64,000 nt of DNA from Ammopiptanthus mongolicus (GCA_039655645.1 CM077346.1:67541283-67605282), one strand, 5' to 3'. Numbered from the stretch's first letter, positions 46,861 to 60,525 are shown. Translations and numbers: made by a program. The notes: a model not told the origin generated them from the letters alone.

Positions 46861-47929
46861 ATTTGCTCATAAATCACGTAAATCATGGCATACAAATATT
46901 CCAAATAAATCATACTAAAATTCATTTTATCAAAACAAAATATATTCCATTAAATCCGCAACAAAAAATAACAACTATCATTAAATTCAAGAGTACTGTC
47001 ATCAATAAAACATAAAAAGCATTTGAATCTAATAACTAATGTCACTTTGTGTCCATTAACTAGTGTAAAATAGTCACAAAATAGTCTATTCATTGCTATT
47101 GAAAGGCTTATGGATACAATCTATATAACATTAAAAGAATACAATCTGTTCAGCGCCATTGAAAGACTTGTGGATTCAATCTGTATAACAGCAAAAGAAC
47201 ACAATGTAGTAGGATTGAAGCAAGCAAACTTAAACCTGCAAGAACCAAAAAAATACAAGTTACTCAAAAATGAGATTCAAATCTGCAATGTAATCACAAG
47301 CCAAGCAGTATTCAGTCAAAGCGTGAGAAATTACCAATATCAATGAAAAGACTATTCTTAGGCTTCTCCACATCAAAAAAGTCAGCAAAAGAACTTAAGT
47401 CGTAGGGGGAGGCTTTGGAAAAGTAGAGAGGAAAAAAGTGGTAAAAAGGAAGTTAGAATGAATCTAATCAAGCTAAAAGAATGGAGCATAAAATAAAGGG
47501 AAGAAAAATTGAGTGCAGAAAACTTTATTTCAATGATACAAGTTTTTTAATGACACTGCAGCATTCTAATGCAAATTTATCATAAACTGAATGCATATTG
47601 TATTAGTGAATTGAACATAAAACATGAGGGTCAGAATACAATTTGGTGACTAACCTTTTAGATAGAGGGCAAGCCTCGAGTCTTAAAACCCTCAAGAAGC
47701 CATGATATTGAACACGACCAAAAGTGACAAAAACTGAGGTGAAGAAGTAAAAAGAGTAGCATATTAGTGAAAGAATAAATTGTTACACAATATAAGATTA
47801 TCCCAAATCATCAATAATCCCAAATTATGACATATACAGACAATCCTAATATTCATCGATTTTAGGATATAGGATTACCAAGATATGTCAATGATGATGA
47901 GTCCATGGCGAGTGCATTTCCAAACCTGA
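46861..47929. other. Low-complexity intergenic, no gene recognised
   Basis: AT-rich. A plus-strand frame of 78 codons at 47110-47346 covers a short tandem repeat and has no known domain. This could be the interior of the CACTA-like element or decayed host DNA. Confidence 0.45.
47096..47207. repeat. Two-copy tandem repeat (about 55 bp)
   Basis: ATTGAAAGGCTTATGGATAC...AAAGAATACAATCTG is followed by ATTGAAAGACTTGTGGATTC...AAAGAACACAATGTA. The copies differ at several positions. Confidence 0.8.
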
Positions 47930-48299
47930 AATTCATCCAAACCACGACATCGGTTTTGTGCGTGAGTGAGGAGAGCAAACTATTTCTATTCCACTGTTCC
48001 TTTAGGTCTGTGTAGTCTCAATGGGGCAATTACACCGCAAAGTGAAAAGAAATAGGGGTCACTCCCTGTGTTAAACAATATGGGCTCACTTACCCAACAT
48101 AGCAAGCCCATACAAGGCCTTCCACATTAACCCATCACTAAAGTGCTTTACAATATTCCCAATAAACATTAACATAAGTGATTACATACTTGAGACTAAC
48201 ATTAACAATATATTCTCTAATATTTGACTTCCAATTAATCTGAGTAGTAGACAATAAAATATCACTGACTATGCTAGTCCAAATTAAAATAGTCCAACA
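47930..48299 (-). mobile_element. Probable decayed copia LTR
   Basis: On the minus strand, GTCCAAGTGGGAGAT is directly followed by TGTTGGACTATT. That is a copia-type polypurine tract next to an LTR beginning TGTTGG. The other end and the partner LTR are not found, so the left boundary is a guess. Confidence 0.4.
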
Positions 48300-50433
48300 A
48301 TCTCCCACTTGGACAACATACGTCAGGTTATCCAAAAACAATACTCCAGATTAATTTTACAATACATGGCCACAAAGATGTCAAAATAGAGCAAACACTT
48401 TCAATAATTGGTCCAGAATGAGATTATAAGTGCCACAGGGATATAGAAAATCATACCTGATAGGGGTACTGACATCATATATACTAGACACTCATATCTC
48501 GGTGACCCAACAAGAATATGGGATGTGAAAAAGCATACAAAATGTGATCATATCATGTTATTCCAAACCAAAATGGCCCTAGCATCCGCCCAAGATGCTC
48601 GCTAAGATTCAACAAAATATCTTAGCACAACGCAACATGAGACAGAGTCCAAAATGTCTCAAATAATATGCCATAATATAAATCAGCAAAATTGCACAGT
48701 ATAACAATATTATATGGCAACAACAGCTTTAATATATAGTTCTCGAGACAACATAATAACAATTGTGTACACTCCCACTAATCCAACATATCAAAGCATA
48801 ACCAACCTCATTAGAGTCACATAATTTTCAAAATACTCTAATGATAATAAATTAATTAGTGAGATTAAAACTTAACTCTGCGGTAATTTATTCAATGCAA
48901 GTCTGAAACTCACATTCTATCTCCAACAACTCAAGTGCAAAATAACAGAGAGAAATACATTATTATAGAGTAATCAAAATGTGGTCATAAAAGATAAACA
49001 ATAAGAAGCCAAACTAAAAAAAATTGGATAACCACAAAGTCTCACAATATTGGTTTCATTACCAACCACATACTCTATCTTCACAATTAAGGAGATTATA
49101 AGTGTCCATTTGACACTTTAGGCCAACTCCTCTTGTCATTGCAAACACAAATCATCGAAAGGATTTTTCTCAAATAGGTAACCTTTACCAAAAAAATATC
49201 ACTTAAAAGTGATATGATCCATTGTGAGTGAGACCAAAATCCTTAACACTTTACAATAATTTGCTCACTTAGGATCACTCAAGTGTTATAACATAAGTAT
49301 CAAACAAACTATAGACACTTGACTACATAATTAGGTTACTAACAGCGGAAGCACATGAGACCTATTGTTAACCACTATTGAGTACGTACAAATTAATCTC
49401 AAAGTATCTAACTCCCACAACAACAAAACAAGTTACATATAAATGAACAACAAGAACACAAATTTAACATATTTCAAGATTTCTAGCATTATGCTTTATG
49501 AGACAATCCATCAATAAAGATGTATGTATGTCTTAAATACAAAATAGGCATAACCCAAAAAACTTTCACAACCATGATCTTGCCTCATATAGAATGATAA
49601 TAACAACATTATTGGTCAATATATAACTAGCACAAAAGCACATTAACAATAAATTTTCTCCCAAATACCTAAGGCAACTTACTTTGATAAAACTATGCAA
49701 AGAAACAAAACACCTTAATCAATTTCATAGGCATTTAACATTTTAAGACATGTATCGTGCATTCAAGCGTTTATTTGCCTCCAGTATTAGGCTTCAAACA
49801 TTTAACATACTACACCGAAATAGACATTTCAATATATCTCACGTGTTTATATTTGCACTCACATAATTATATATTTATATTAATTGCGTCGAGAAAAAAA
49901 AAAGGTAATTCAAAATTCATCTTATTCTCAAATAAGAAAATTGTCGAACAATAATGTCATAGGCACAATAGATTTAGTTAAAATATTTTCATCCCAAAAA
50001 TTGTGCACAATCAATGAAATAAATCTTCATCAACTGAAGTGATTAAGATGTCGATTTGTTCTCAAAATAAATAATCACAAATAAAGATTGACCAAAAACA
50101 TCTTTATAGGAAATCACTTCCACCATATATAATAGCATTTGAGAAAATTTAGAAGAACAACTTTAATCTTAAAATTTCTTATCAAGATATCTCAATACAT
50201 AATTTAGATAAACATAATAAAGATGATCATGGAAATTATATTGTGTCATACCTTTATAAAGATAAAATATACTAAAAAAGATATCATAGTTAATTTGAAA
50301 AAATTAAATTATAACATATCAATGTCAAAATTTAGAATACTTTCTTTACAAAGTTTAACCATAAACAAAAATTGACATTTAAATTCAAACATGTAACACC
50401 TATGATATATAAATCAAAAGTCAATATCCAATT
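48300..50433. other. AT-rich decayed sequence, no gene seen
   Basis: About 2.1 kb without a long frame or recognisable domain on either strand. If the LTR call at 47930-48299 is right, this would be the noncoding interior of that minus-strand element, but I see no pol motif to support it. Confidence 0.5.
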
Positions 50434-51707
50434 TGTTGGAACCAAAATGGTTATAGTCCAAGTAATCCCTTATGTTTTGATGATAAGAAAGGACTAATTT
50501 AAGAAGAACAAAGATTTCTTGTGGACTAACGCTTTATCTTAAGTGTGCAGGATAAATTTCATCAGAGTCCAAACTATCCAAAGTTCAAAGACTTTAACTC
50601 GTCCAACCTCCAAAGTGGTTTACGTCTTACTCAGATTGGACAATCATAAATGGAATCAATAGAATCGATAGTTCTTTATTTTTTTAAGCGCGAATACCCT
50701 TGGGAAATCATTTGAATTTATTATTCTCTGTAAAAAGCTTGTATCCTTCAGTCAAACATTCCTTGTAATACTCGTTCAAACACAAAAGCAAAAGCCAGAC
50801 TGTTCCTGACACATAAAGAAGTTGACCTTCTTCTTTGAGAAAGACAAAAGGCAACTTTCGAGTACAAAGAGGATATGTCAGTCCCGTTTTTAGCTATCAA
50901 ACCTGATAGTCTACTTTGCTGATCAGAATCTTCAAAGAGGTTATCAGACTCAACGGACCAAAGCATTTAATGCATGATCAGAACGGATCTTTTTCCATCC
51001 GTTGAAGACTGAAGATTGCTCAAAGCCAAAAGGCTATAAATACCTCCACCCGTTGAAGATGCAAGGTTACCGAACTTGAGCAAAATACAAGCATACAAGA
51101 AAACACAAGCTATCAAGAGAAAACTCTGCTTACAAGCTTACTCTGTTCTTAAACTTTCATATCACTCTCTGCGTAGAGCATTGTTTCAAGAGTTCTAAGC
51201 TTTAGTTTCGAATTCTCACACTTAGTGAGTTAGTAGAACACAATCTTTTTCAAAACCTTAGTTCGTTGAGCATAAAGAGGCTTGTCTGTAAAAGAATACT
51301 TAGAGAACCTGAAGAGGTTGAGAATACTTGCCTGAAGAGGTGTTGAATACTTGTAATAAAGGGTTTTTGTTATAATGGATAAAATTCTCAATTAGAAAGG
51401 ACTGGACGTAGCTCTTTGGTGAAGAGTGAACCAGGATAATATCTCTGTGTTCTTTTCTCTCCCTTATCTTTGCTTTCGTTTATTATCTAACTAACTTTCT
51501 GGGATTGAATTGTTTTTTCATTGCACTCTTTGCTTATCTTTATCAAACTAAGTTAGCGTCCAACTCGGTGTTTGGAAGAGCTCTCTTTGTCTTTAAACGA
51601 GTTATCGTCCAACCTTGAGAAAACTATATATCTACTTGCGAAAAGTTTTTAAAATCTTAAGAAACACAATTCAACCCCCCTTCTTGTGTTTCAAACAAGT
51701 TCCTTCA
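50434..51707 (+). repeat. Sirevirus 5' LTR
   Basis: A 1274-bp LTR, TGTTGGAACC to AAGTTCCTTCA. It holds the GGACTGGACGTAGC and GTGAACCAGGATAA blocks (51399-51439), shared with the solo LTR at 21865-44478. The CTTGCCTGAAGAGG-type short repeats near 51290-51350 match that region of the solo LTR. Confidence 0.92.
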
Positions 51708-51708
51708 A

Positions 51709-51721
51709 TTGGTATCAGAGC
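51709..51721 (+). other. Sirevirus primer binding site
   Basis: TTGGTATCAGAGC, one base after the LTR, is complementary to the initiator tRNA-Met 3' end. Confidence 0.88.
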
Positions 51722-51775
51722 TCAGCCTCTAGGTTGAGCACATAGCTGTGTAGAGGAAAAGATCCTACAACAGAT

Positions 51776-53940
51776 ATGTCAGGACCAGGTATGCCATGCG
51801 GGAGTCAACCTGTTATGGAAGGCACTTCCATGACCAGACCTCTGTTCTTCAATGGAACCCACTACCTGTACTGGAAGGAAAGATTCAAAGGCTTCATCTT
51901 AAGTACAAACTCCGCTCTCTGGGCCAGAATCACAAATGATTCAAATGTGTGTCTCAACTTTGATGGGACGAACAAAGGAAAAGATGACTGGACTGATGCT
52001 GAGCGAGCTAGGATAGAACAAAATTATAAAGCAAGATATGTTTTAATGTGTGCTCTCAGCCCTGATGAATTCTAGAAGATTCACGCATGTGAATCAGCTA
52101 AGCAAATATGGGACACCTTGTCAAATCTCCATGAGGGGACAACCAAGGTAAAAGACTCTAAAATCATCATGCTGGTTGGCCAGTATGAACTATTCACCAT
52201 GGCTGAAGGAAAGTCCATCTTGGACATGATGGGTCGTTTTCAGACGATCATCAATAATCTAAAGTCTCTTGGTAAAGTCGACACTAGTAAGGAGAATGTC
52301 ACCAAAATTCTTAGGAGCATGTCTAGGAAATGGAGACCACTTGTTACTGCAATCACCCAGGCCAAAGATCTCTCTACTTTGACTCTGGATGATCTGGTTG
52401 GAACGCTTCAAGTTCATGAGCAGGAGCTTGATCTTGACAATCCTGGAAAGAAAAACCTTGATTGCCTTGAAAGCTCATAAGTCCAACAACTCAAAAGCTC
52501 TAAAAGCTGATGAGTCCAGTGATGATGCTGATCAGTTTGATAATGATGTATCAGACGATGACGAGCTATCTTTCATCTCCAAAAAATTCAAAATATGTGG
52601 AGAAAGAAAAATGGAATGAAAAGGAGGCCATTCCAAAAGAAAAACTTCAAAGATCACGCTGAACCCAAAGACAAAAGTCAGCTGGTCTGTTTCGAGTGCA
52701 ACAAACCAGGTCACTTCAAAGCTGATTGTCCTACGTTAAAGGACAAAAAGAAGTTCTTCAAAAAGAAGAAAAAGAACTTTATGGCGGCTTGGGAGGATCT
52801 AAACTCATCTGAAGAAGAAGAGGAAGAAGAAACAAATGAGGAGGCTAACTTATGCCTTTGGTCCAATGACCAAAACGAAGACTCTTCGGATGATGAACAA
52901 ATTGTTGTTCCCGAAGAAAGAATCCAAGAAGCTACCTCTGAAAGAGGATGGAATGTTCCACCCATCTTTAAGGGAACAGACTATCCTTATTGGAAATCAA
53001 TTTTCCAAATATACGTCCAAGCTCAAAATTATGAGTTATGGAATGTATTCACAAATGGAGATCATCGTCCAATGGTTACCCTTGAGGACGGATCAACAAC
53101 GTCCAAACCCGAAGCAGAATGGATGAGTGAGGATATCAGACGGTATTCGCTAAATGCTCATGCAAGCTGGTGCCTTATCAACGTTCTTGATCGACCAAGA
53201 TTGGAGATGGTTTTGCAATTTCAAACAGCAAAGGAAAAGCTAGACGCTTTAGAACAAATGTTCAGTCCAAGGAGTCTGTTTGCCTCAAACTTCTGTCTGA
53301 TGGCAAAAACTTCATCGGAAGAAGATGAGGTATCTGTTTCTGACTCTCTTCAAGAAGCATATGATGAATTGCTTAATGATTCCTCTTTATTGCATCATCA
53401 ATACATTATGCTTAAAAGAAAATTTTCAGAAGTTAATAAAGAGTTGGAAGAGTCCAACAAACAAAATGAGCAGCTTGTTGAAGAAAACGATAAGCTGAAA
53501 GCTGAAAATGTCAGTCTAACTGACAAACTCACCTCTGGGTCCAGTGAACCTCACGAGGTAACTAGACTAAAACAAGAGGTATCTGACCTAACCAAAAGCG
53601 TATCTAAGCTTGTTGGAGGTTTAGAGAACCTAGACCTGATATTGAGGTATTCAAGATCACCTCACGATAAGTTTGGCCTAGGCCATGACTCTGAGAAACA
53701 AGGAGCTTCTCAGAAAATATCAAGGTCAAATAAACATCATAAGGCTTTTTCATCTGATGGAAAACAAAAAGAAAACAAATTGCATGCATCCAATACTTAT
53801 TGTAAAATCTGTGGAAAGAGTGGTCACATCTCTTCAAAATGCATATATAAAAAGAAAACCAAAATACATGGACAAAGACCTCAAACTAACCCAAAAGGAC
53901 CCAAGTCTATCTGGGTACCTAAGAACATGATAATCCCTGT
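51776..53940 (+). pseudogene. Sirevirus gag with two gag-type domains
   Basis: Starts at ATG 51776. An N-terminal copia Gag domain (LFFNGTHYLYWKERFKGFI) runs to about 52440, with one stop at 52073. Two nearly compensating frameshifts lie near 52450 and 52590. Next come a CCHC knuckle (CFECNKPGHFKADC, about 52702), an acidic stretch, and a second Gag-like domain (IFKGTDYPYWKSIFQIYVQA, 52945-53265). A coiled coil rich in Glu/Lys/Asn (53400-53540) and a second knuckle (CKICGKSGHISSKC, about 53803) follow. Copia Gags usually have one such N-terminal domain, so the second looks inserted or duplicated. Confidence 0.85.
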
Positions 53941-56900
53941 TGTAGATCTGCTTAGCAACACAAAAAGACCCAAGTCTTGGTACTTGGACAGTGGATGCTC
54001 ACGTCACATGACGGGAGAAAAGTGTATGTTCCAAAAACTACGTGAAAAGATTGGTGGATGGGTCACCTTTGGAGGCAACCAGAAAGGAAAGATAGTAGGA
54101 ATTGGTAAGATTGGTAAGCATCCTCTTCCCTCTAATGATGATGTTCTTCTGGTTAAAGGATTAAAACACAACTTGCTTAGCATAAGTCAATTATGTAACA
54201 GTGGGTCTGATGTTTCCTTCAATAAAGGCGAATGTATAGTCAAGAACCCTGATGGGTCCATCTTATTCACTGCCAAGAGGCAAAATAATCTGTATAAGAT
54301 TAACTTGGGGGAACTCTCAAATCAGATTGTAACATGCCTAGTGTCTGTTGAAGATGAGCGATGGATCTGGCACAAAAGACTTGGTCATGCAAGTCTAAGA
54401 TTAATCTCAAGACTAAGCAAGCATAACCTCGTAAGAGGTTTACCAAAGATTGTGTATAGATCAGACACTCTCTGTGACGCATGTCAAAAAGGAAAACAAG
54501 TTAAGAACTCTTTCGAGTCCAAGAACATTATTAGTACTTCAAGACCACTAGAATTGTTGAATCTTGATTTGTTTGGTCCAACAAGGACTGCTTCTGTCAG
54601 TGGTAAGAAATATGGGCTTGTCATAGTAGATGACTATACTAGATGGACATGGGTTAAGTTCCTTGCTCACAAGGATGAGTCTATCAAGGTCTTTACTATA
54701 TTCTGTAAGCGCGTCCAGAATGAAAAAAAGGCATATCTATAAGCTCAATCAGAAGTGATCATGGAGCCGAATTTGAAAATGAGCTTTTCCAAAGGTTCTA
54801 TGATGAAAGTGGTATTCATCACAATTTCTCTGCCCTTAGAATACCACAACAGAATGGTGTTGTTGAGAGAAAGAAACGATCTCTTCAAGAGATGGCTAGG
54901 GCAATGCTCAGTGATAATTCTGTCCCTAAGCACTTCTAGGCTGAGGCTGTAATTACTACCTGCTACATTCAAAACAGAATATACATAAGACCAATCTTGA
55001 ATAAGACTCCTTATGAATGGTGGAAAGGACGCAAACCCAACATTTCTTACTTCCACCCCTTCGGATGTCAATGTTTTATTTTAAATACTAAGGATTAACT
55101 TGGTAAGTTTGATGCCAAAGTAGATAATGGAATATTGTTAGGATACTCTGAAACGTCCAAGGCTTTTAGAGTCTATAACTCTATAACATTGATTGTTGAA
55201 GAATCCATCCATGTTACGTTCGATGACAAACAGCCTGATAAGAGATTATCAGAGCTAGATGATTCTTTTACAGATCTAAATCTGAATGATACAGAAGATC
55301 GTCCAACGCCTAGCAAAGACGAAGTATCAGACGCAACTCAGGACGCTTCATCGCCTTAGCAAGTTGTCAACACCCCTCGTTCGTGGAAATTCAAGACTTA
55401 TCATCCTGAGGATCAAATCATTGGCAAACCAAATGATAGAGTCCTGACAAGGTCAACCTTCAGAGAGCAAGCTGACTCAGCCTTCATCTCTGAATTGGAA
55501 CCAAAGTCTGTGGATGAAACCTTGATGGATGAGTGTTGGATCCTCGCTATGCAAGAAGAGCTCAACCAGTTTCAACGTAGTGACGTTTGGACGCTGGTCT
55601 CCTTGCCTAAAGATAAGTCTGTCATTGGAACCAAGTGGTCTATCGCTACAAGCTGGACGAGGATGGCAAAGTTGTAAGAAATAAAGCAAGGTTAGTTGCT
55701 CAAGGCTATTCTCAAGAGGAAGGTATTGACTACACTGAAACTTTTGCTCCAGTAGCTAGATTAGAAGCCATATGCATTTTACTTTCATATTCTGCACATC
55801 ATAACATTATGCTTTATCAAATGGATGTAAAAAGTGCTTTATTAAATGGTTTTATTAATGACGAAGTATATGTTGTTCAACCACCTGGTTTTGAAGATCA
55901 AAACCGTCCTGAGCATGTATATAAGCTTAAGAAAGCTTTATACGGACTCAAACAAGCTCCTAGAGCTTGGTATGAGAGATTCAACACTTACCTTATGGAG
56001 AATGGTTTCTCAAGAGGAAAAGTGGACACAACTCTGTTTAGAAAAATAAATAAAAAGGATTTTATTATTGCTCAAATTTACGTTGATGATATTATATTTG
56101 GTGCAACTGATGAATCTCTTTGTCAAGAGTTTTCTGACTTAATGCAAAGGGAATTTGAAATGAGCATGATGGGAGAACTAAAATTCTTCCTCGGATTTCA
56201 AGTAAAACAAACAATAGACGGAGTGTACATTCATCAGACGAAGTACACAAAGGAGCTTCTGAAACGCTTCAAGTTGGACGATTGCAAACCTATGAACACT
56301 CCAATGCATCCAACTTTCGTGCTAAACAAGGATGATAACGATAAAAAGGTAGACCAAAAGGTATATAGAGGTATGATTGGCTCTCTCTTATATCTAACTG
56401 CGTCTAGACCAGATATCATGTTTAGCGTCTATTTATGTCCTCGATTTCAATCTGATCCAAGAGAGTCTCATCTCTCTGCAGTAAAGAGAATCTTTAGATA
56501 TCTCAAAGGTTCTACTAATCTGGGTGTGTTGCATAAGAAATTTGATGAATACAGATTAGTTGGATTCTATGATGCTGACTATGCTGGAGACAGAATAGAA
56601 AGAAAAAGCCCCAATGGAGGTTGTCACTTCATTGGAGCTAATCTGGTCTCTTGGTCAAGCAAAAGGCAAAGCACAATTGCTCTATCAACTGCTGAAGCTG
56701 AATACATTGCTGCTGCTAGTTGCTGCTCACAATTTCTATGGATTAAACATCAGTTGGAAGACTACAACGTGTTTGTAAGTAACATTCCAATTATGTGTGA
56801 TAACACTGCTGCCATCAACTTGTCAAAAAACTCAATACTGCATTCTAGAGCAAAGCATATAGTAATAAAGCATCATTTCATTAGAGACTATGTGAAAAAA

Positions 56901-57022
56901 GGGACAATTGATATTCAATTTGTTGATACTGACCATCAATGGACAGATATCTTCACCAAACCATTAGCTGAAGATAGGTTCACATTCATAAGAAAATATC
57001 TGAACATGCATTTCATTGACTA
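53941..57022 (+). pseudogene. Sirevirus pol
   Basis: Protease WYLDSGCSRHMTG (about 53978). Integrase zinc region HKRLGHASLR...CDACQKGK (54370-54490), then DLFGPTR, RSDHGAEFE and QQNGVVERK (to about 54870), so the DDE residues are kept. RT from 55490 with YVDDIIFGAT (about 56082). RNase H with DADYAGDR and STAEAEYIAAA (56570-56720). Ends TKPLAEDRF, stop at 57020. Broken by a run-of-A frameshift near 54727, stops near 54940, 55096 and 55357, and a frameshift near 55640; from 55640 to the end it is open for about 460 codons. Confidence 0.92.
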
Positions 57023-57423
57023 AATGAGAGTCCAATGCATGCGTCCAATGTTTGCCTTAGTCCAATGTATGCTCGTCCAATACGTATTGCTTGCTCGTCT
57101 AATGTATTAATTAAACTCAATCTTTGTCGAATGAAATATTGAGTCTCATTCCCGTAACTGAGTCAGTTTTTGTTTTCAATTAATTTTAAAAAACGGCTTT
57201 TTACGGTTTCAAGGACTGGAACGTGTGTCAGTCCTTTAATGCGCATCGTTTCGCCACCCTCTCTCCTCTTTGTAAATACAAAATGTTTTCTTCTTCTCTT
57301 TAAACCCAAAACTTGTTAAAGATTCAATCTTTACAAAGCTTTCACCTTTCATCTTCAATCTTCTTCTCTGAAAAACCCCTCTTTGCGAAAATCCCTCTTT
57401 TCAAAAACCTCTTTTCTGAAACA

Positions 57424-60240
57424 ATGGCTACTTCAACTGTTGTTGCTGCTAAGGGTAAAGGAAAGATCTTTAATGCTCAGACCGCTGATATTCTATTAGA
57501 GTTCAAGTTTAATCTATAGCTTTTGGTTGATAATGGGATAGATGTTTTCCCTAACATCCACGCTGCTGGACGGTCGAGTTTCTTTGAGGGTTCTCCTGTC
57601 ATCTACCCTGCTCTAGTTAGGGAGTTCTGGACAAACCCTACTGTTTCTGCAAGGGAAATACGCAACAGGGTGCTTGACACCGAGGTTATAGTGTCTGAAG
57701 CAACTATCTCAAATGCAATTGGGTGCGCTCAATCTGGGATAACTTGTGAAGATAAATGGGAGGATGAAATTGGTGGTGCTAACACCATTAGAGACTGTCT
57801 TTTGAAGAACTTGTCTGACAAGCTCATAGCCTCAAGGACGACTGACAAGGCTAGGGTTCTTCATCAGATTCTGCACAAGTCCATCCTTCACAAAACTAGG
57901 TCGAAGGATAATGTTTTGAAGGCTCATCAATTCTGTCTTGTTCATATGATTCTGGAGAGGCAGATAAATTTACCACACCTTCTCTTCGCATTCTTCAAAT
58001 ATGCCATTGAAGGTTCTGGAAAGAATACATCGATCATCTATGCTGCCCTTCTCTCAAGGATCTTTGAGAAGCACATGGTTTATGATGACCTCAAAAACCT
58101 GACTCCAGAACGAAAGATCAAATACTATAGTATTCATGGAATTGAACGCTCACATCAACCTGAGTTCAGTAGGCAAAGCTTGGTGATGATGCAATTGGAC
58201 TGTCTCAAGAAGTCCAAGCCAAAAGGAAAGCTGAAAGGCGCTCAGACGCAAGGCTCAGATGAAGCGTTTGAACAACATGTCTCTGCTAGACGCTCAAACG
58301 AGCTTGCTTGTCCAACAGCTAGGACTCCTCCTGCTCGTCCAAAGTTCACCATCCAACCCTCCAGAAAGAGGAAGCTAATTTTAGCTCCTATTGATGAGGA
58401 CGATCTGCCTATCTCCAAGGCAATCAAAGATCCAAGGTTGGAGCCCTCCTCTGAAGCACCTCTGCCGAAACCTATCTCAACAAGGGCAAGGACCGCAAGA
58501 GCCAAGGCAAAAGGTAATACTGAACCTCACTCTAGTTCAGTTATTGCTTTTGTTGTTGAACAACCTTTTGAGGTTGAAGTCTTGACCCTAGACTCTCATC
58601 CATCCACACCCCTTTCAACCCCACCTTACCTCAAACACAAACCCTTCCCTCACCAACCGAACCCTAAGACTGGTTCACACCATGAGGAGATCACCCCTTT
58701 CAACCTTGTGGTGCACCCTATGAATGATCTACCGAAAAAGAAAATATAGACGCATTCCAAGAATTACCTTCAGAAACGAAAGCTCCAATTGGGCTGACGT
58801 CCAACGAAGGTTCCCTGTCCTTTTCCTTAGACACTCACCCCCTTCTACATCTCAATATCCCAAAAGCCCTATACCACCACTAGACTACCAATATGAAACA
58901 CCTTCCACTACACCTCAAAACCCCTCTAGTCCACCCCGTGAACATGGCTACTACCCCATCCCTCACACATCTACTGAACCCTTGGCAACTCATATGTACA
59001 CCTCTCTTGGACCTTTGGTCGTCTGCCTTGAGAAGAAGAAGTTTCCTCTAAGGAAAGTCTATCCTAATCTCATCAAGGATAAAGCGTTCCAATGGTGCCA
59101 CCACAACGTCAAACGGCACGTAGTCCTTCTCAATGAGAAGTAGAAAGGCTGCAAAACAGAATACTAGAAGAGATCAAGGACGTATGGTCTGACCAACATC
59201 TTTCTTGATCAAGACATCAAATTTATTCCAAGCTATCCAACAGCCTGGAAAGAGTATTCTAATGTTCGTGACTTTCTTCCCTATTATGCTGTGCGCAATG
59301 AGTGTGAAATGTCCAAAGAAGCCAAGATTCATCACAGCCTTCCCATGAAATTTTGGTCAAGAACCTCAGATACAAGAGTAGGAGTTGTTCCTCCTCGAGC
59401 TTGTCCAAGGATTCCAATTCTGGATCCAAACAAGAATAAAGACTTACGCAAAACGTTTGAGACGTGGACGCTGTCATACAGACATGCTTTTGATCCTCTC
59501 TTCTGGAAGAGGCCAAGAGACGATTCAGTAGAGCTGGCCCACATCTGGAAGAAGGACCCTAGATTCAGATTTGATCCAGACGCAAAGGTTTACTGGGAGA
59601 ACTACATTTGGACATGCTCTCAAGAAGCATCATCGTCTGGTTTGTCTATTGAGGAGAAATAAAAGATTCGTGTCTACCCAAGACAATATCGAATCTCTGA
59701 TGCTAACTTTCTGATCATAGACGATATCTTTGGGATACCTCTGTATCCTAGAGATGTGCTGCCAGTACCTGCTCCCAGATGGAGAGAAAACAAGTATCAT
59801 GATGCTGAGATCATACTTGATGTGCTACCACCTCCTCCCAAACCTGTCATTGATCCTAAAGCTCCTCCTCCTGCCCCTTCTAAACCTGTTATTCCTAAAG
59901 AAACTGGGGACACCGAGATCATCTATGAGGACCCTTCTCCTGAAATTCATGCTGAGGAAATGGAACAAGTTGTAGACTCAGCCCGTCTAAGTCTCAACCT
60001 ATCCCTCTCTCAGTGGTCCATCCTGCTGATCCATCTCCTTCTCAGGCTCTCAGTGTAGTTCCTGATCAAAGAGATATGGATGCAACTAGGGCCACAACTG
60101 AAAGTTCTATCTCTGCGATTCGTCATGAGTTTCAAGAGTTCGTCCAACGGTCCATAGAAGCCAACAATGCAGTGCTTCTTCAGCAGATTGCGGCTATGTT
60201 TCAAAATTTTATTCCAAAACCTCCACCTCCTCCTTCTTAA
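57424..60240 (+). pseudogene. Sirevirus env-like third ORF
   Basis: ATG at 57424 (MATSTVVAAKGKGK). The frame is stopped once at 57517 and then open to 58749, with a segment like the 'putative plant transposon protein' domain found in Sirevirus third ORFs (FPNIHAAGRSSFFEGS, LVHMILERQINLPHLLFAF). It then continues through Pro/Ser-rich sequence in other frames (58724-59143, 59291-59662), with stops and shifts. It ends in a helical, coiled-coil-like tail (60013-60240) and PPPPPS. Its role in Sireviruses is unproven; the term env-like is by position, and no clear signal peptide or membrane segment is seen here. Confidence 0.75.
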
Positions 60241-60302
60241 AACTCTCTTTTGTTTTATTTTAATACTGACTATGATGTGTTTTCCTTCTTTTGTCTGATG
60301 AC

Positions 60303-60524
60303 AAAAAGGGGGAGAAAAGGGTTGGATTGAATTGAATGTTTATTAAATCATAGTATATCTTGACTGCATATTCTTTATACGTTTTGTTATATATGCTGAT
60401 TGATTGCTCTGTCTTACATGCTTTAATTGTTTAGAATATTTGTCTTAGGGGGAGCTTTTCAGCATTCTAGGACTCTTCGTTCAATCAAATTAGTATGTTT
60501 TGTCATCATCAAAAAGGGGGAGAT
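60303..60524 (+). other. Multiple polypurine tracts
   Basis: AAAAAGGGGGAGAAAAGG (60303-60320), TTAGGGGGAGC (60446-60456) and CAAAAAGGGGGAGA (60511-60524, directly before the 3' LTR). Repeated tracts upstream of the 3' LTR are a known Sirevirus trait. Confidence 0.8.
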
Positions 60525-60525
60525 T

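Noticed and set aside
52711..52965. Minus-strand frame with Ser runs
   Set aside because: Shadow of the acidic/lysine-rich gag codons on the plus strand.
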